Assembly (NCBI GenBank): GCA_022494885.1
Contig: JAGVSM010005037.1
Location: forward strand, 22,247 to 86,246
DNA length: 64,000 nt
Reading direction: 5' to 3'
Source of the DNA: Micrasema longulum
Taxonomy: Eukaryota > Arthropoda > Insecta > Trichoptera > Brachycentridae
A program made the position numbers and the translations under genes. Positions 12,440 through 25,054 of the stretch are shown in pieces. Position 1 is the first letter of the stretch. Each line of letters opens with the position of its first letter. Under the pieces are notes generated by a model that made no database searches, had not been told where the DNA came from, and worked only from the letters and a program-made list of their open reading frames with translations.

Positions 12440-12985
12440 AGCGCCATTTTCGTAGTATAATACCTCAAGGGCGCTTTACAAAGTGATTATATAAAGATAT
12501 AATTTTAACTTTTTAATTTTTCAATTTAAAAAAAACAATGTACTTTGTCACCACATACTAAGGATTCATTTAAACGATTTCGAGAACAAGTGGGTTTTAA
12601 GTTTTTTCCGAAACATCACTTCACTCTCACAGTTTCGCACCTCTGCTGGGAGAGCATTCCATGCCGTATGGCCTGCGGCCGCAAATGCGCGTCCGGCGAA
12701 TTAAGTGCGCTGTTTGCGTAGAGGTATAATAACTTTTCCTTTAGACGTAGATGTAGCTGATCTAAGCGTAAGACGTCTGTCAGCTTGTTCATCTGGAATG
12801 CAGAGTTCCCTTAGATATTCTAGAGCAGAGTTGTGCAGTGACTTATACATAAGTAAACAGCATTTGCATTCCACTCCCCGTGGAAAACGTATTTAGTGTA
12901 ATTCTCGAAGTAGTAGAGTGATATGACTGAACTTCCATAAAAAAGTCTCGCTGCGCCATTCAATACAGACTGTAGGCGAGTCATT
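12440..12985 (-). pseudogene. CR1/Rex-type LINE C-terminus plus 3' tail
   Basis: Minus-strand translation gives RLQSVLNGAARLFYG at the upstream end. After at least one frame change it gives LHNSALEYLRELCIPDEQAD, RRLTLRSATSTSKGKVIIPL, FAGRAFAAAGHTAWNALPAE and VMFRKKLKTHLFSKSF. The closing motifs '--RAF--A---WN-LP-E-----S---F---LKTHLF' are typical of a widespread metazoan LINE group. The 3' flank at 12,440-12,490 has TTTGTAAAGCGCCCTTGAGG on the minus strand, the usual tail of that group. Frameshifts and loss of the 5' part make it a relic. Confidence 0.8.
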
Positions 12986-13139
12986 TAAGCAAGGCTAAGT
13001 AACGAGTAAGGTAAAATTGATATATTTTGTTTGTCTTTATATAATCATATGATTAAAAGACTAATCTTTATTAATTTTTATAAATCAAATAAAAAATTTT
13101 CTTCATTTACTTAACTCTGCTCAGTGTTTCTTTTTTTTT

Positions 13140-13300
13140 TGGTATGTCTATAACAATACATGTTTTTTTATGTGTATTTATATATATATTTAAATGTATA
13201 TGCATATACATATATATATATATGTTTGTGTGTATGTATGTTTGTATATGCATATGTATGTGTGTGTGTATATTTATATATGTAAATATATTCAATATCT
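13140..13300. repeat. TA/TG-rich microsatellite tract
   Basis: An imperfect mixture of TA, TGTA, TATATG and TGTG units. Long open frames across it on both strands are low-complexity artefacts. It lies just upstream of a LINE-type tail, as does a similar tract at 14,640. Confidence 0.8.
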
Positions 13301-13505
13301 TATTGTATATTGTATACCCATTGGGGTAAATTTCCTTATTTCAACTTATTATTGTTCCTTTTAGTCTTTCTTTTGTCATTCTTACTTTTAACTCCATTTA
13401 TATACTTGTGTTACACTGTTGCACTTGAATGTTTGTCTAGTAAATGTAAAACCCCATATGCCGTATAAAAAATATTGAAAATAAATGAATAAATAAATAA
13501 CTTAA
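13301..13505 (+). repeat. LINE 3' tail
   Basis: The segment runs from ATACCCATTGGGGTAAATTT to GAAAATAAATGAATAAATAA. The layout (microsatellite, short GC-containing hairpin-like word, AATAAATAA end) matches the other LINE tails here, such as 14,850-14,950 and 16,545-16,630. No coding part is attached. Confidence 0.5.
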
Positions 13506-13817
13506 TATGTACAGGCGGGGTAAGAGGTGCCGGTGGAGCAAAAACTCCCGCTCCCGCATCTAACACCCGATGGGCAAAACCCTTTATTGATGCTGGTGAT
13601 AATCTGACCAAATTCATTTACCTGCATACTAAGCAACGCTGGAAATTATTTTTCTTTCTTCTTCTTGGATCAGCTGGTTTTATCAACAATATTTTGAGTT
13701 TGTCTAATTTTTTCTGGACAAAACTTGAAGGAACTTAGGAGTTATTTAAATAAGTATACGAGTATTATGACAGAGCTGAAAAACAGTTTGAAGAATGGAG
13801 TATAAAAGTCTACATAT
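13506..13817. other. No gene; short GC-richer patch
   Basis: Bases 13,510-13,620 are richer in G+C than the surroundings and open for 68 codons on the minus strand. The product (SPASIKGFAHRVLDAGAG, FAPPAPLTPP) resembles nothing I recognise and lacks splice or start context. It could be a relic of an unrecognised element. Confidence 0.3.
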
Positions 13818-13995
13818 TTTTATGGGTCATTGGCTGGTTTGAGTCGCCACTTTACACACTGTAAAACATTCACTATTCTGGAACACCTATATCCCTTCAA
13901 TCCTTCCATTCTTAAATCTGTTGATCTTTGTGAAGTTAATGAGCTGAAACCTTTTTCGATGCTAGTGATGTTATTTAAAATGTTTTTCCCCTCTG
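13818..13995 (+). mobile_element. Fold-back MITE family A, internal fragment
   Basis: It shares the ordered family words GGTCATTGGCTGGTTTGAGT, CCACTTTACACACTGT and GAGCTGAAACC with the fuller copies at 42,801 and 39,055. Only one arm is present, so this is a diverged fragment. Confidence 0.6.
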
Positions 13996-14209
13996 TCGTA
14001 ATATATTGATTGAAACTCTTGTTTCACTATCCTTTCTTCAAGTTCGAGGTTACGGGGGTAAAATTACTAAAAGGATTCGAATCACCAAATGAAAAATAAC
14101 ACTTAAATAAATCAAACAAAAAGTTGACCTTTTGCATCATTCGTTTGTGGCTGAATAATTATTATCAATCAAAACATAATTATCAATTTCATTTTAGCAT
14201 CTGGAAAAC

Positions 14210-14950
14210 CCGCAGCACGTACCTCTATGTGTGCATCACTTTACGATTTAATAAATAAGTTTATGCAATGTTTCGCAGCAATCTAGACATTTACCCAAGC
14301 GTCAACCACAACCATAATACAAGATACTCTAATAGAGATCTGATACTAAGTGAAGGGGTCAACACTGTTCTGGCATCGAGACAACACTATAACGTAGGCA
14401 AAAAGGTCCATAACCTTTTGCCAGAATCGTGGAAAGACGGGAGTGTTGTCAAGTTACGGAAGGTGTTGACCTCGCTCTTTCATGACATTGGTCGTAGGGA
14501 GTCAGAAAAGTTGATGCATGCCACGGATTGGAGAACCTTACTGGATGTCAAAAATAAAATATAAAAAAATAAGGAATAATTTAAAAAATATATATTTATA
14601 GATGACAACCATGAAGTTTCGCATAAATAAATTGTCTATGTTTTTATGAATGTATGTATGTGTATGCGCATGGGTGTATGTACGTGTGTGTGTATGTACA
14701 TGTGTATATATGTGTATATTTATATATATGTGTGTATATATGTGTATGTCTGTATGTATATGAATCAAAATGTGTATCCGAATAAGTTTATATTTTGTTT
14801 GTCTGTGCTCTATATTAATTTGTTAACTATTATAATATATTAAAATGTAATTGCCTAGCTTGGAACGGGGTATGTACCCTTGTTAGCTGGGCAAAGTGAA
14901 TATGGAATTGTATTTTGATAAAGAGTGTGAATAAATAAATAAATAAATCA
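14210..14950 (+). pseudogene. LINE C-terminus with microsatellite and 3' tail
   Basis: The open stretch at 14,268-14,564 encodes NHNHNTRYSNRDLILSE, QHYNVGKKVHNLLPESWKDG and LRKVLTSLFHDIGRRE, the tail of a CR1-like LINE polymerase ('HNTR-----L--------G---YN-LP'). A TG/TATG microsatellite follows at 14,640-14,765, then the 3' tail with GCCTAGCTTGGAACGGGG, a GTACCCTTGTTAGCTGGGC inverted partner, and (AATA)n ending at 14,950. The upstream polymerase domains are missing. Confidence 0.65.
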
Positions 14951-16039
14951 ATAAATAAATAAATCTCTTACAAATTTGAGGAACATCAATTTGTTACTTA
15001 TTTCAACATTTTCTTATTTCTGCCTCGTTCCTCTTCTAACCTTGTATCCGTCAACATATCACTCTCATTGAATCGTACTCAGGGGGTAGTCTGGGGATAT
15101 CGCCTATCGCGGGGTAAATCGTCAAACACCTAAACCACGTTACAACCGTGTCTCTGAATACAAATGTCCTATCTTAACCTCTCCTATCCCTGCAGTATCT
15201 TAAATTCGTATTCATTAAATTCCCACTCAACTCCGACCCTAGTCGACGAATCAACCCCTAGATTTCAACGGGTACCAACTGTTTCCTTTACCCAAAAATT
15301 AAGCCGTATATTTACCCCGCTCTTTTGGTTCGAGACCTAGAAATTTTCTAGATGTTTGATTGTGAATACTGAATTCGCTATCGCCGTGTAACGTATGCAC
15401 GCCCGTACTACGTTTATCGACGATCTAAATTTACACACGGTGTTTGAATGTCTAATGTAATTTAGGGAGCGGTTCGCCTGAAATATTGTTTTATTTAACT
15501 TTTAAATAAATAAAATCTCCCCTCTGGAGTGTAATGAGATTCGAGCTGGTTCATATTAAATCATTCTTATTATTTTTGGTCAGACTGGAGTCTGCTTTTT
15601 CATCGGCATTTTTTATATTAATAATGTCGTCTCTTCACTGCTAAATTTTACTGAAGAAAACTTTTTTTCGTGTAAAATAATATGTTTTTTGTTGTTTTTT
15701 TTTCACTTTGTGAAATTTGTTATGCTGTTTACATATGCGATGTTTTATAATAATGATTCTTAAAACACTTAAAGAATTCGTTTCGGGCTTTACAAATGCC
15801 GAGCTTAAAGTTTCCTTTGATATTATTTAACCTGAGACTGTAATACAAAGCAGCACCTTTTGAATTGGACGTGAAAACGTAATTGGATGGTTAGGACATT
15901 TCACTTAGAAGTTTCCTTTGAAACTGGAAGCCAAATCTTTGTCTCTTCATTCCATAATTACTTCTTGGCTCCTCTTCAATTCGATCCTTAGTGTTTGAAT
16001 GGATGGTATTTCTAAAAGCATTGGGTGATTCGAAAACCG
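14951..16039. other. No gene; 15.05-15.48 kb less AT-rich
   Basis: Bases 15,050-15,480 are noticeably less AT-rich than their neighbours and pyrimidine-rich in places, but no frame stays open for long and no motif is recognisable. The rest is AT-rich. Confidence 0.4.
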
Positions 16040-16635
16040 TCACAAAATAACCGTTATTTATTTTACGTTTTAGGTATAAATTTAAGTAGTGAAACTCAAC
16101 ATTCTGACTAATCTGCTTTCCTTCAATTCTTTTATATGCTTTTTAAATATCTTGATATTTTTTTATGTTTTTTCTCTACGTATTTTTGTATTATTTAATT
16201 TAGTACTCACTGTTATTGGGCATATTATTTTCTTCTCTCATTTCTTACTACAGTATAGAGTAAGTTTCTAGAAATCATATCTAAATGATCATTTTAACTA
16301 TGTTTTTTTTTTGTTATTGATTTCAATGATACCTTTGTTTTGTATAATTGATTTTGTGTGAATCTAAATCTGTATAATTTGTATTTTAATATTTAAATAT
16401 GTTTTTTTTTACATTGTCTTTATTGGAGTTTTATTATTTATTATTTATATTTCGTTTTTCTGAATTGTTTTTTTATTGCATCACATGTCATTATAATTAA
16501 ATAATTTAATTAATTAATTTTACTATGTATTTAAAAAAATATATATAATGGCTTGATACGGGCACAGCCTAAAAAGCCTTAATAAGTTAATTTATATTTA
16601 AACGATTGTTATTTTGAATGAATAAATAAATATCC
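16040..16635 (+). repeat. LINE-like 3' region and tail
   Basis: A T-rich stretch is followed at 16,548-16,635 by GGCTTGATACGGGCACAGCC, AAAAGCCTTAATAAGTTAAT and an AATGAATAAATAAATA end. The arrangement is that of the LINE tails at 14,850 and 11,280. No coding sequence was recognised upstream. Confidence 0.4.
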
Positions 16636-17289
16636 GTCAAAACTATTATGTTTTGCATCTTTAAGAAAATCTGTTTTTGATGTATTTATGGACGCCAACG
16701 TATTGTTTTACGCCGTACAATTTAAAAAAAAAGTGTTTTCACAATATTCAACCGATAATTCTTGTTTGTGCAGATGCAGTTTGATTTTTTTTTTATGAAA
16801 AATGTATTTTATTTTATATTAACTTTTAATTAATCTCCCGAAAAAATAAATTGAAATGCAGTTAAAATATTTTTGCATCCAGCCAACGATATATTTTCGC
16901 CCATGTCAGGAATTGAACCCTAGAACTCCTCGTGGTCAAATGGTCAGCGTATTTGTCTACTAAAAACAAAAATAGAAGCTCGATTATTTAATTAAGTCTA
17001 TCTAAAATTAAATCGGTTTTTATTTTTTTATACATAATTTATTTTCCAATTTTTATGATCATACTTTCAACTTCAACTTTACATGAGACTGTTTTTTTTT
17101 TGAATGGTCACTATTCAATAATTACAAAACTATATCCTTTAATTCTTGGAATTATTATACATGTATTTTTCAGACCTGGGCCGCGATTACGAACGTTTTC
17201 TTCATCGGTACATATCCTGACGGTACAAAATAAAATCTTTATTTATCTACGGAATAGTGTATATTTCCTCGTGATCGTAGAATAATGAG
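16636..17289. other. No gene; possible SINE scrap on minus strand
   Basis: At 16,905-16,960 the minus strand contains GGGTTCAATTCCTGACATGG, a box-B-like word, next to an imperfect tRNA-like stretch. It is too short and diverged to assign. The remainder is AT-rich. Confidence 0.35.
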
Positions 17290-17880
17290 GCATGTGGTTA
17301 TCTTCAACTTAACATGAAATCGGTTTAATTTTTTACTGACTTTTTATTCCACAACATGATAAGTACAAAAGTATATCATTTGATATCGTGGTTTATTTTA
17401 TGTATTTTATTTTTCAAATCAAATAGAAAAGAAAGTCAATGTCACATTTTTCACACATCCGTCGTTGTTCTACGATCACGTCACATTTAAATTTTCATAT
17501 GGTTTTTTATGAAAATTTAAAGTTTCTTTGTCGGCAACCTGTAATTGAACGTGTTTAGAAAAAAATGGTACACATATATCGTGTATTTTATGCAAAATAA
17601 TAATTTTACTTTGTATCTTAAATTTAAAATAAAAAAGTTGACTTTCCACTGTAATACGGGCCCTGGAATATAAAGCATTTATAAACGTTTTCAAGATCAA
17701 ATTTAAAACAATGTAACTGTCGCATTTTTTGCACATCCATCGTTGTTCTACAATCACGACGATGTATTCATAGGATTTTTTTTTAATTCCGTCATATACG
17801 AGTGTTATGGTGCACTCGGTACAGAGTTGTTCCTTAGCTTGTATTTCACGCGAGCTTTGTCCTTTTGTGTTGGTCACAGG
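17290..17880 (-). repeat. Imperfect duplicated segment, CxxC-encoding frame
   Basis: A 40-bp block at 17,440-17,479 recurs at 17,719-17,758 with about five changes. On the minus strand both copies translate alike, as VIVEQRRMCEKCD and VIVEQRWMCKKCD, so the similarity extends to the protein level. The second copy lies in a 133-codon open frame (17,877-17,476) that also has CTEC, giving two CxxC pairs. It may be the relic of a small zinc-binding transposon protein or chance. Part of the interval (17,525-17,665) is repeated at 925-1,090. Confidence 0.4.
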
Positions 17881-18000
17881 AGCGCTCCTTGAGCGTCCTT
17901 TTAATCCTTTGAAATGCTAAGCAGATAAGAAGTGTGGAGCTTTGTACATTTAACTCCTTTCACGTAATCGTACATATCATTTATTATTCACATGTACATA
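17881..18000. other. Short AT-rich spacer
   Basis: Nothing recognised between the duplicated segment and the Helitron-like element. Confidence 0.4.
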
Positions 18001-18678
18001 TCTTTATATAATATATATATATATATATATAATTCTTCTGTACGTGTGATGTCACCGTGCTCCTCCTTAACGGCTTAACCGATTTGCGAGCGGTTTTCAG
18101 AGAAATATAGATCTTTGCGCTGTGCGTGTTCGTAGATATAAAAATCTTAAATCTAATATGTAAAAAATAAGTTAGAAGCATAAATGTTTTATTCGTCGAT
18201 CTACCAGGGTTGCATTCGAGAAGAATGCATTTGCAAAAAAATGGAAAAATGTTGTTTTTTTGTGTATAAAAAAAAAATTTTTTTAATGTTTACAAACAGC
18301 ATTTGTTTTTGTGGATCTCAATCAGATTCTTTCCTCAAATTCCTTATAATTTCTACCCATTTATTTATTTTTATTGGATTTTTGGTAAAACTAAAATAAT
18401 ATTAAATTCAATACATTAAAAAAATCGTATTCCTACATAAGTACACCCCTTTGTTAGTGAGACGACCGGAGTTTGCAAAAAGAATGCCATATTTAAAAAA
18501 TATTTATTTTAGGTTTTGGAATTCAACCATAAACATGTACCTAGGTACCTATTTAAATTCAATATTATCAATTTTTAGTTTTGGAATTTTATCACCAACA
18601 AGTACCTAGGTACCTACTTATCAATGAAAAGTCTTATGCCAACGTTCGGGCAAGACAAAGTCTGTCGGGTCCACTAGT
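18001..18678 (+). mobile_element. Non-autonomous Helitron-like element
   Basis: The left end starts TC, runs through a (TA)n tract and then TTCTTCTGTACGTGTGATGT with CTCCTCCTTAACGGCTTAAC. These are phrases I associate with the 5' part of arthropod non-autonomous Helitron/Helentron elements. The right end has a small hairpin (GACAAAGTCTGTC) followed by GGGTCCACTAGT at 18,667-18,678; CTAGT is the 3' terminus reported for lepidopteran Lep1-type Helitrons. There are no terminal inverted repeats and no target duplication, as expected for Helitrons. Its interior (18,230-18,640) is shared with 52,740-53,112. No Rep/helicase gene is present. Confidence 0.5.
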
Positions 18679-21600
18679 ATATATATATATAACTTTATAT
18701 TATATGTATCAGAGTACATGCGAAGGTTTTTAAATAAAAAAAATTTCGGTGAGGGAAACCATTTTTGAGAAAATAATGTGAAAGTTTATGCATTTACAGA
18801 ACTTATAAGTTGTTAATAATAAATTCTAACTTTAGTAATTTTACATATTTTTTCCGTATATTTATTTTGAAGTCTTTTAGCATGTTTTTTTTCTTATTTT
18901 TGTAAATGCCCGATAGGCGTTATTAAACAAAATGAATTAATAAATAAATTATTTTTTTGTTAAAGCCACTCGTATTTTAAATATTATTTCTGTGTTATGT
19001 ATCAAATTACTTTATCTTTTATGTAACCATGTTTTGTCCCGAAATAAGTTGTACGTAAATCCTGAGAGTACAGTATTTTGTATGATTAACAATTAAATGC
19101 AAAAAAGTAAATAAGTTTAAAATAAGTAATTCAGTCCCTACAGTACTCAGTATTTTTTTCTTCAAATAAGTATTTATTTTTATTAAATATTTAAATATAA
19201 ATAATACACGTAAGGCGAAAAGTACGAATGGTGAACAACGAAACGATAATAATAATAATGTGAATTATTTTTTTAATTTATTTTCTTTTTGGTCTTATTT
19301 TATTTACATATATAAGATCTTAATTTTAATTAGTACTTTTAATATTTTTGTAGAAATGAATTTTAAATCTTGCATTATTTTTCTTTGTCTTGTTTGGGTT
19401 GCAGTCATGGGCACCCACTATTTTTTTCCTCAATTTTCGATTATATGCAAGTAAGCAAGAACAGGCTGAGCCATGTTAGATGGAGACTATCATAAACAGA
19501 AAACACTCCGTTTTCATTTTATATTAATTAGTTTTACATAGATTCCCCGTTATTAAATATGTTTACTAATTTTATTCCATAAATTTATAAAATAAAATAA
19601 ATATTTAAAAAACATGTTTTTTTTTTATTTAACTAATTTTTATATATTAATTTTAGTAACAATATAAATCTCCACCAACAAGCCATTGAAAGTGGCTTGG
19701 TGGGATTTTAGTAACTATTTGCAAAAAAAATTTAATTATTTTTTTTTCTCTTTTTTTTCTACTTTAAAAAAATATTTTTAACAGTTGATCTGATTCTGGT
19801 GTTGATTTTTTTTCTATTTTTTTGTTTTTAAAGCATCAAAAACAAAATGAGCAACCACAACACAATATTATTTAATAGTTTAAAACGACAAATTTGTTTT
19901 AATGCTTTTTGTTTTTTTTAATAATGTATTCATATTGTAATAACGTGTGTATGTTATGGAATAACGACTACCTATATGATAATAATACTCAATAATAATC
20001 TCATATTACTATTTCCTCTTAAAGCAATATTTCATATCTTAGTTTATTCCATATATCAATAAGATTTAGTTCGTCCACTTATCTCCACTTTATGAGTTAT
20101 CAAATACAGAACCCGCTGACAATCTTTTATGTTATTACCCCTCGCATTTTTATTCCTTTCGACCATTTTTTTCTTTCGCAATGATTGGGTTGTCTTTTAT
20201 AAGTAATCTCATCTTATTTCCTCCTCAATATATCAACCACACAAATCCCCCTAACTCGTATTTTGTTTGATGGCCAATCACATAATGGACAAACATTTAG
20301 ACTTAGCGAACCTTTTTGTTTGAGTATATTTACAACATTCTTAGATTCACTTCCCTATCTGATTTATTTGTACGGCTTTCAGATTAACATAATGAGAAAT
20401 TCCACTGTTTTCTAATTTATTTATTTTCTATTGGCGTACTATTTAACTAAGCAAAAATATATTTTATTTTTTTTGTGTGTTATTTACAAAGATATGATTT
20501 CTAAAGTTACATTTATCAAATACCGCGCCAAATGACTGTAATCAGTGTGTCACTTTTCAGTAGTGACGTTATGAAACGGTTGGCGTTCTTACTTTCACTG
20601 ACTTGACAAGAATCTATGGAATATTGCTTTGATTACTTCATTTAGTTGATCGTAATTTGCTCATTTCTATGTTATGGTTGTTTTTACGAACGTTTCGATT
20701 TAGAAAAACCTAGAAAGTTGACATAATCTCTGGTTGAAATGTCAAATTATAATCTTTTTTTTCTATGGTGAAAACGTTCCTTACAAGGTGCAGGGGGTTT
20801 AAAACGGAAACAGGAAATAATACACGTAGATATAAGGAGTGACGTCATTATTTACGATTTTAAAATGAATACTATTTTTGACATTTTTTATTTATTTTTG
20901 CGTGCGTTTTTGAGATATTTCATCCTACTCCAAAATTTTTCAATATTCACGTGTACACGAAAACATTTTTAAAATTTTATTCCGGGTCGGGCTGTAATTC
21001 CTCATTGAAAGTTGAAATTAATATTATTTAGTCTGTCTACTGAAATGATTAATTTTATGTTCGTAAAAATGAATTCTATAAAATAAATCCAACGACACCT
21101 GAATTTTAATAACACAACTTATTCCTAGCACACATATTTGCATTATCATAAATATTCCGTGATTTGATATTAATTTACGTTTTTTTTTTTAAATTGTCTC
21201 TTAAGTTAGCTTTTACTTTAATTAGTATATAAACTAATATTTACATTAACTTTAATGGTTTATCTTTTACATCATTCTGCAGTAAACAAAATATTTATTT
21301 TTAAATTCTTTCAATTATTTTCATTCTTCACACAATTTTTAAACCTTTATACGTAATTATAGTACAAAAAATATTTGGTTTCGTTTTGAACATATTGTTA
21401 TTATTATTATATAAATCTTCAAGTACTAATAATAATTACTTTTCCGAACTTATTGCTAAAAGCAATATCTTCTAGCCAACTAAAAAACAGACTGGTCAAA
21501 AGAAGAGTTGGTCAATAATTTGGACTGAAAAAACAACATACGAGTATATATCAAAAGATACATACATAATCTTGCTAAAAAAAAATTGCTGTTTTTTTTA

Positions 21601-22009
21601 TGGGGAGATTAGGCTTGCACATATTAACGTAAATAAAAAAACGTTGTTTTATACTTCATTCAATTATAAGTAATGTGGAATCAGGCAATGAGTTTTTGAG
21701 GTAGAAAGAGGAACCAAGGTAAAAAAAGGAATATTAATATAAAAAAAGAAAAAACAGTTAAATGAAGTGAGGTTCGGTTAGGTTCTAAGGATTTTAGGAT
21801 ATATAGTTATGTTTCAGGCGAATGGTTAAATATATGTATAAATGGATTGCTAAAAAGACTAGACAGGAAGCTGAGGAATATGTTTCATATATAAGAATAT
21901 AATTTTAGTTTCTTGAAAATCCTTTTTCGGCTTATTGATGTAGGTATGTTTTATTTTTTTTTATTTCGTTTGAATTTTTACACAATTGATGTGAAAGTAT
22001 GTACAATTA
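18679..22009. other. No gene; AT-rich with LINE tail traces
   Basis: A LINE-type tail (AATGCCCGATAGGCGTTATT then AATTAATAAATAAA) ends at 18,950. At 19,672-19,708, CCACCAACAAGCC and GGCTTGGTGG form a hairpin resembling a phrase found in some insect LINE 3' regions. The remainder, including 19,960-21,960, is AT-rich with no coding or RNA signal. Confidence 0.4.
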
Positions 22010-22017
22010 TGTATAAA

Positions 22018-22083
22018 ATAAATAATACGCTGACACTCTGGAACGTTCCTGAAATAATACACTGACACTCTGGAACGTGCCTG
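22018..22083 (+). repeat. Two-unit tandem duplication of about 33 bp
   Basis: AATAATACGCTGACACTCTG and AACGTTCCTG are followed directly by a second copy with two changes (AATAATACACTGACACTCTG, AACGTGCCTG). It is too short to call a satellite. Confidence 0.8.
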
Positions 22084-22954
22084 TGGGCCAGTGGAGTAGC
22101 TACATCCATAAATAAAACAAAAAATATATTTAATGTACCGTACCTATTGTATAAACTTTTTTGGTAACCGTGTATTTGTATTTTATTTTGGATTAAATAA
22201 ATAAAAAAAAATAGCGAGAATGAGCGGTAACGTACGAGGACATCTAAGAAAGAAGTGGCATGACTTGGCAAACCTAAATCGTAAGTCTGGTCATGTCAAA
22301 ACCAGACAGCAGCAGTAGGAAACTGGGCATCGATTTCCGGTTGAGTCTTATAGTTATGAATTTATATTGCACATTTTTTTATTATTGCATCAATCATATT
22401 TTTTTTCAAGTCAGGGATGCACCTGTTTGATGGTGCTTTAATCTTTATTCCCTTCCGTAATTCGTTAAAGTGCATTCAAATTGTATGTGATGCACGACGC
22501 AATTGCAAGATCAGGTTGATATATGAACCAGTTCATATTTGTAGGGTGTAATGTCATTATTTATTCACGAGAATGAGGACTTTGGGGTGAGGTAGTTTCA
22601 GAGTATTCTATCATCATTACCACCAAATTGTGGGTATTATTTGGGTAATTCTAGATATTGAAAAGGGAAGCGTAGACTTGATGTTCGCATTATTTATGAA
22701 TGACTTTTAGGTTTACTTACTGATAAATTATAGACTGTCTTAACATTATCGCAGTACGACGAATACTGGAAGTATTTTTTATTTATTCATTGTGTAGAGA
22801 AACCCACTAAAAAATATTTTTTTGTAAATAATATTGTACACGACTAGTTGTACTATCCGGAAAGTTTCAAAATGTGTCTCACTTTACTCAAAGCTCTGTA
22901 TCATTTTTATGTCGTTAATAAAAAATATGAACATTTAACGATTGAGATGGAGAA
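22084..22954. other. No gene; possible LINE scrap
   Basis: Bases 22,215-22,290 read ARMSGNVRGHLRKKWHDLA on the plus strand, which resembles the 'G---GRP-KKW-D' region of RTE-like LINEs. It is too short to rely on. The rest is AT-rich. Confidence 0.3.
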
Positions 22955-23300
22955 CATTTGAGAGAAGGTAATATGGAGATCTAGGCATTTACCGGGCTTA
23001 AACCTCGAAATTTACTCACTGTGTAACATTCATATCTTTTCAAGTTTTCCTTCTGTTGATTCGTAGATGAGATTCGACTGAGTTATTTCTTCTACATACT
23101 AGGCAAAGCACAAAAATCAGATAAAATAATTGAATAAACATATATTTCAAATATTGACCGAATTGGAATATAACACAGTGTGTAATGTGGGCATTTACGA
23201 CAGCCAATGACTAGTCATAAGTCTTAGATTAGTAAATGCTTAGACTTCCATATTCCCTTCTTTTAAATGTTTTTTTTTTCATTTCCCTAGCGGGTTGAAA
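22955..23300 (+). mobile_element. Fold-back MITE family A, diverged full-length copy
   Basis: Both arms are visible. The left arm has GAGAACATTTGAGAGAAGGT and TCTAGGCATTTACCGGGCTT. The right arm has AGCCAATGACTAGTCATAAG, AATGCTTAGACTTCCATATT and CCCTTCTTTTAAATG, inverted relative to the left. The interior differs from other copies. It belongs to the older part of the family. Confidence 0.65.
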
Positions 23301-23879
23301 CCCATATTTTTTATTAAATTAAGAATCCTTTAACGCACTGTACTAGATAATTTGAAATAATATTTTATTTTACATAAAATGAGCAATGCTCAACAAATTA
23401 ATTGATTTTAGAAGTACTTGTGCTTAACGTGTTCACGGCCTGCCTAAAATATTGTTATATCGAACTCGTTTTACTATGATATTGGCTCATAGATCAAATA
23501 ATTCAAAAATAAAAATAGGGGAAAAGAATATGTATTTTTTTTTGTAGAAAAACAAGACTTTTTGATACAATTATAAATTGATTAGGGTCTATGAAATACT
23601 GTCTTAAAAATAAAAAATATTTGATCTTATTAGTAGCATAAAATTTTTTTTAAATTTAAAATTCCCCCAAATACGTCACGATTTGGTTAAAATTTAAACT
23701 TTGTTCGTGACCGTTTAAATTTAAAAAGAACATCGTCACGAATCTTGGCCCCACAATCGTCAAGGCATATTCTTAACAATTTAATTTTCAAAGTTATGTT
23801 ATAAAACATTTCTCCACATTGAATTTCCACATTTATCCGTATTGATTTTGAAAATATAATTATTTTATCTAAATCTATA

Positions 23880-24440
23880 TCCCAAATTTTTATTGGTATT
23901 CCTAGTATGTGATAATTCCTTATTGGCGGAGTTGGCGGTGAACCTGTTAAATATTCATAATAAGAAGCTCTCTATTTCATGTGCCAGCAGTTCGTACGAA
24001 CTATGCCCAGAACTCTCCACTTATACGTTTTGTTAGTGAATATAATTTGAACTTTCCCCTTATTGATCCATTTGATTGTAAAAAAATAACATTTAAAATG
24101 CGCGTCTTAAAACATACCTTTTTATCTTATACTTAGTTTCAATAATAAAGTCTTATTTTATCTTATCTTATTTTATTTTATTTTATCTCTAATTCTTAAT
24201 ATTTTTAATATATTTGTATTTTCGACACTTGACACTTGTGCAATATTTACACACATGTCCACTCTCATTCCAATATAACACCCACTCACCCACCCTCTCA
24301 CTCACTTACATTCACACAAACACACTAGTATGTATTGTACGTGTATTTAATGTTATATCTGTCATTGGTTTTATTCTCTGTATATTTTATTTGTTGTATT
24401 TTTGTTACATATATTACTGTTGATATCCCCAATAAATTAA
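23880..24440 (+). pseudogene. CR1-like LINE C-terminus with 3' UTR
   Basis: Plus-strand translation at about 23,978-24,135 gives HVPAVRTNYAQNSPLIRFVS and EYNLNFPLIDPFDCKKITFK, then a closing MRVLKHTFL. The phrase 'VR-TNYAQNSPL-R---EYN' is a recognisable end of CR1-type insect LINE polymerases, as also seen at 10,085 on the other strand. A T-rich 3' region with (TTTTA)n follows, ending near ATATCCCCAATAAATTAAAA at 24,440. The upstream domains are missing. Confidence 0.7.
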
Positions 24441-24787
24441 AATTAAAAAAAGAAGTCAAACAGTCAATAATGTACTCTCCTTATTTGTTTTTTTCCTTTA
24501 TTCCATCGATTGAACGCAAACAGAAGAAGATGTCGAAGGCTCACAAACATCATCGTTCAATACGATGAAATTTGTGTATAATATTATTAATTTTTAAAAT
24601 AAAATATCAATGCCATCATCAAAATGAGCACAATACCAGAGAAAATGTTAAAATCAGACTCCCATTTAGAAAAAAAGGCAAAATCACAAAATTCAATTTA
24701 TAAAAGGCAGTAAAAAAATATCATGATATTTGAAAAAACATTTATAAAGAAATCAAAATCAAAATTCAAACAGAATGTTAAGAAACT
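24441..24787. other. No gene; AT-rich
   Basis: Nothing recognised. Confidence 0.45.
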
Positions 24788-24838
24788 GAGCCTTACGCCC
24801 GCAATACTAACCACGGGACTACAACCCGATTCTCCTTA
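24788..24838 (-). repeat. SINE family 1, head fragment (copy b)
   Basis: On the minus strand the sequence reads CGGGTTGTAGTCCCGTGGTT then AGTATTGCGGGC, matching the first 35 or so bases of the SINE at 89. The body is absent. Confidence 0.55.
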
Positions 24839-25054
24839 TATGATTCATGTTTTTTACAGCAATCATTATTTTATCAAATAGTAGATAAGGTGCCTCACTG
24901 ATACACCAAATGTGAGATATTTTGAAAAATGTTTCTGGACATTTACATAAAAATTCATAAATGTCAAAAGTGGAGAACAATGAATCTTGAAACAAAGGTA
25001 GAATAGGTTTTTTTATTTTCTTAACACAATGATTTTTACCTGTTGTTTTCTTTG

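Noticed and set aside
13107..13329. Isoleucine/tyrosine-rich frames on both strands
   Set aside because: Low-complexity translation of a TA/TG microsatellite; the same applies to 14,538-14,843.
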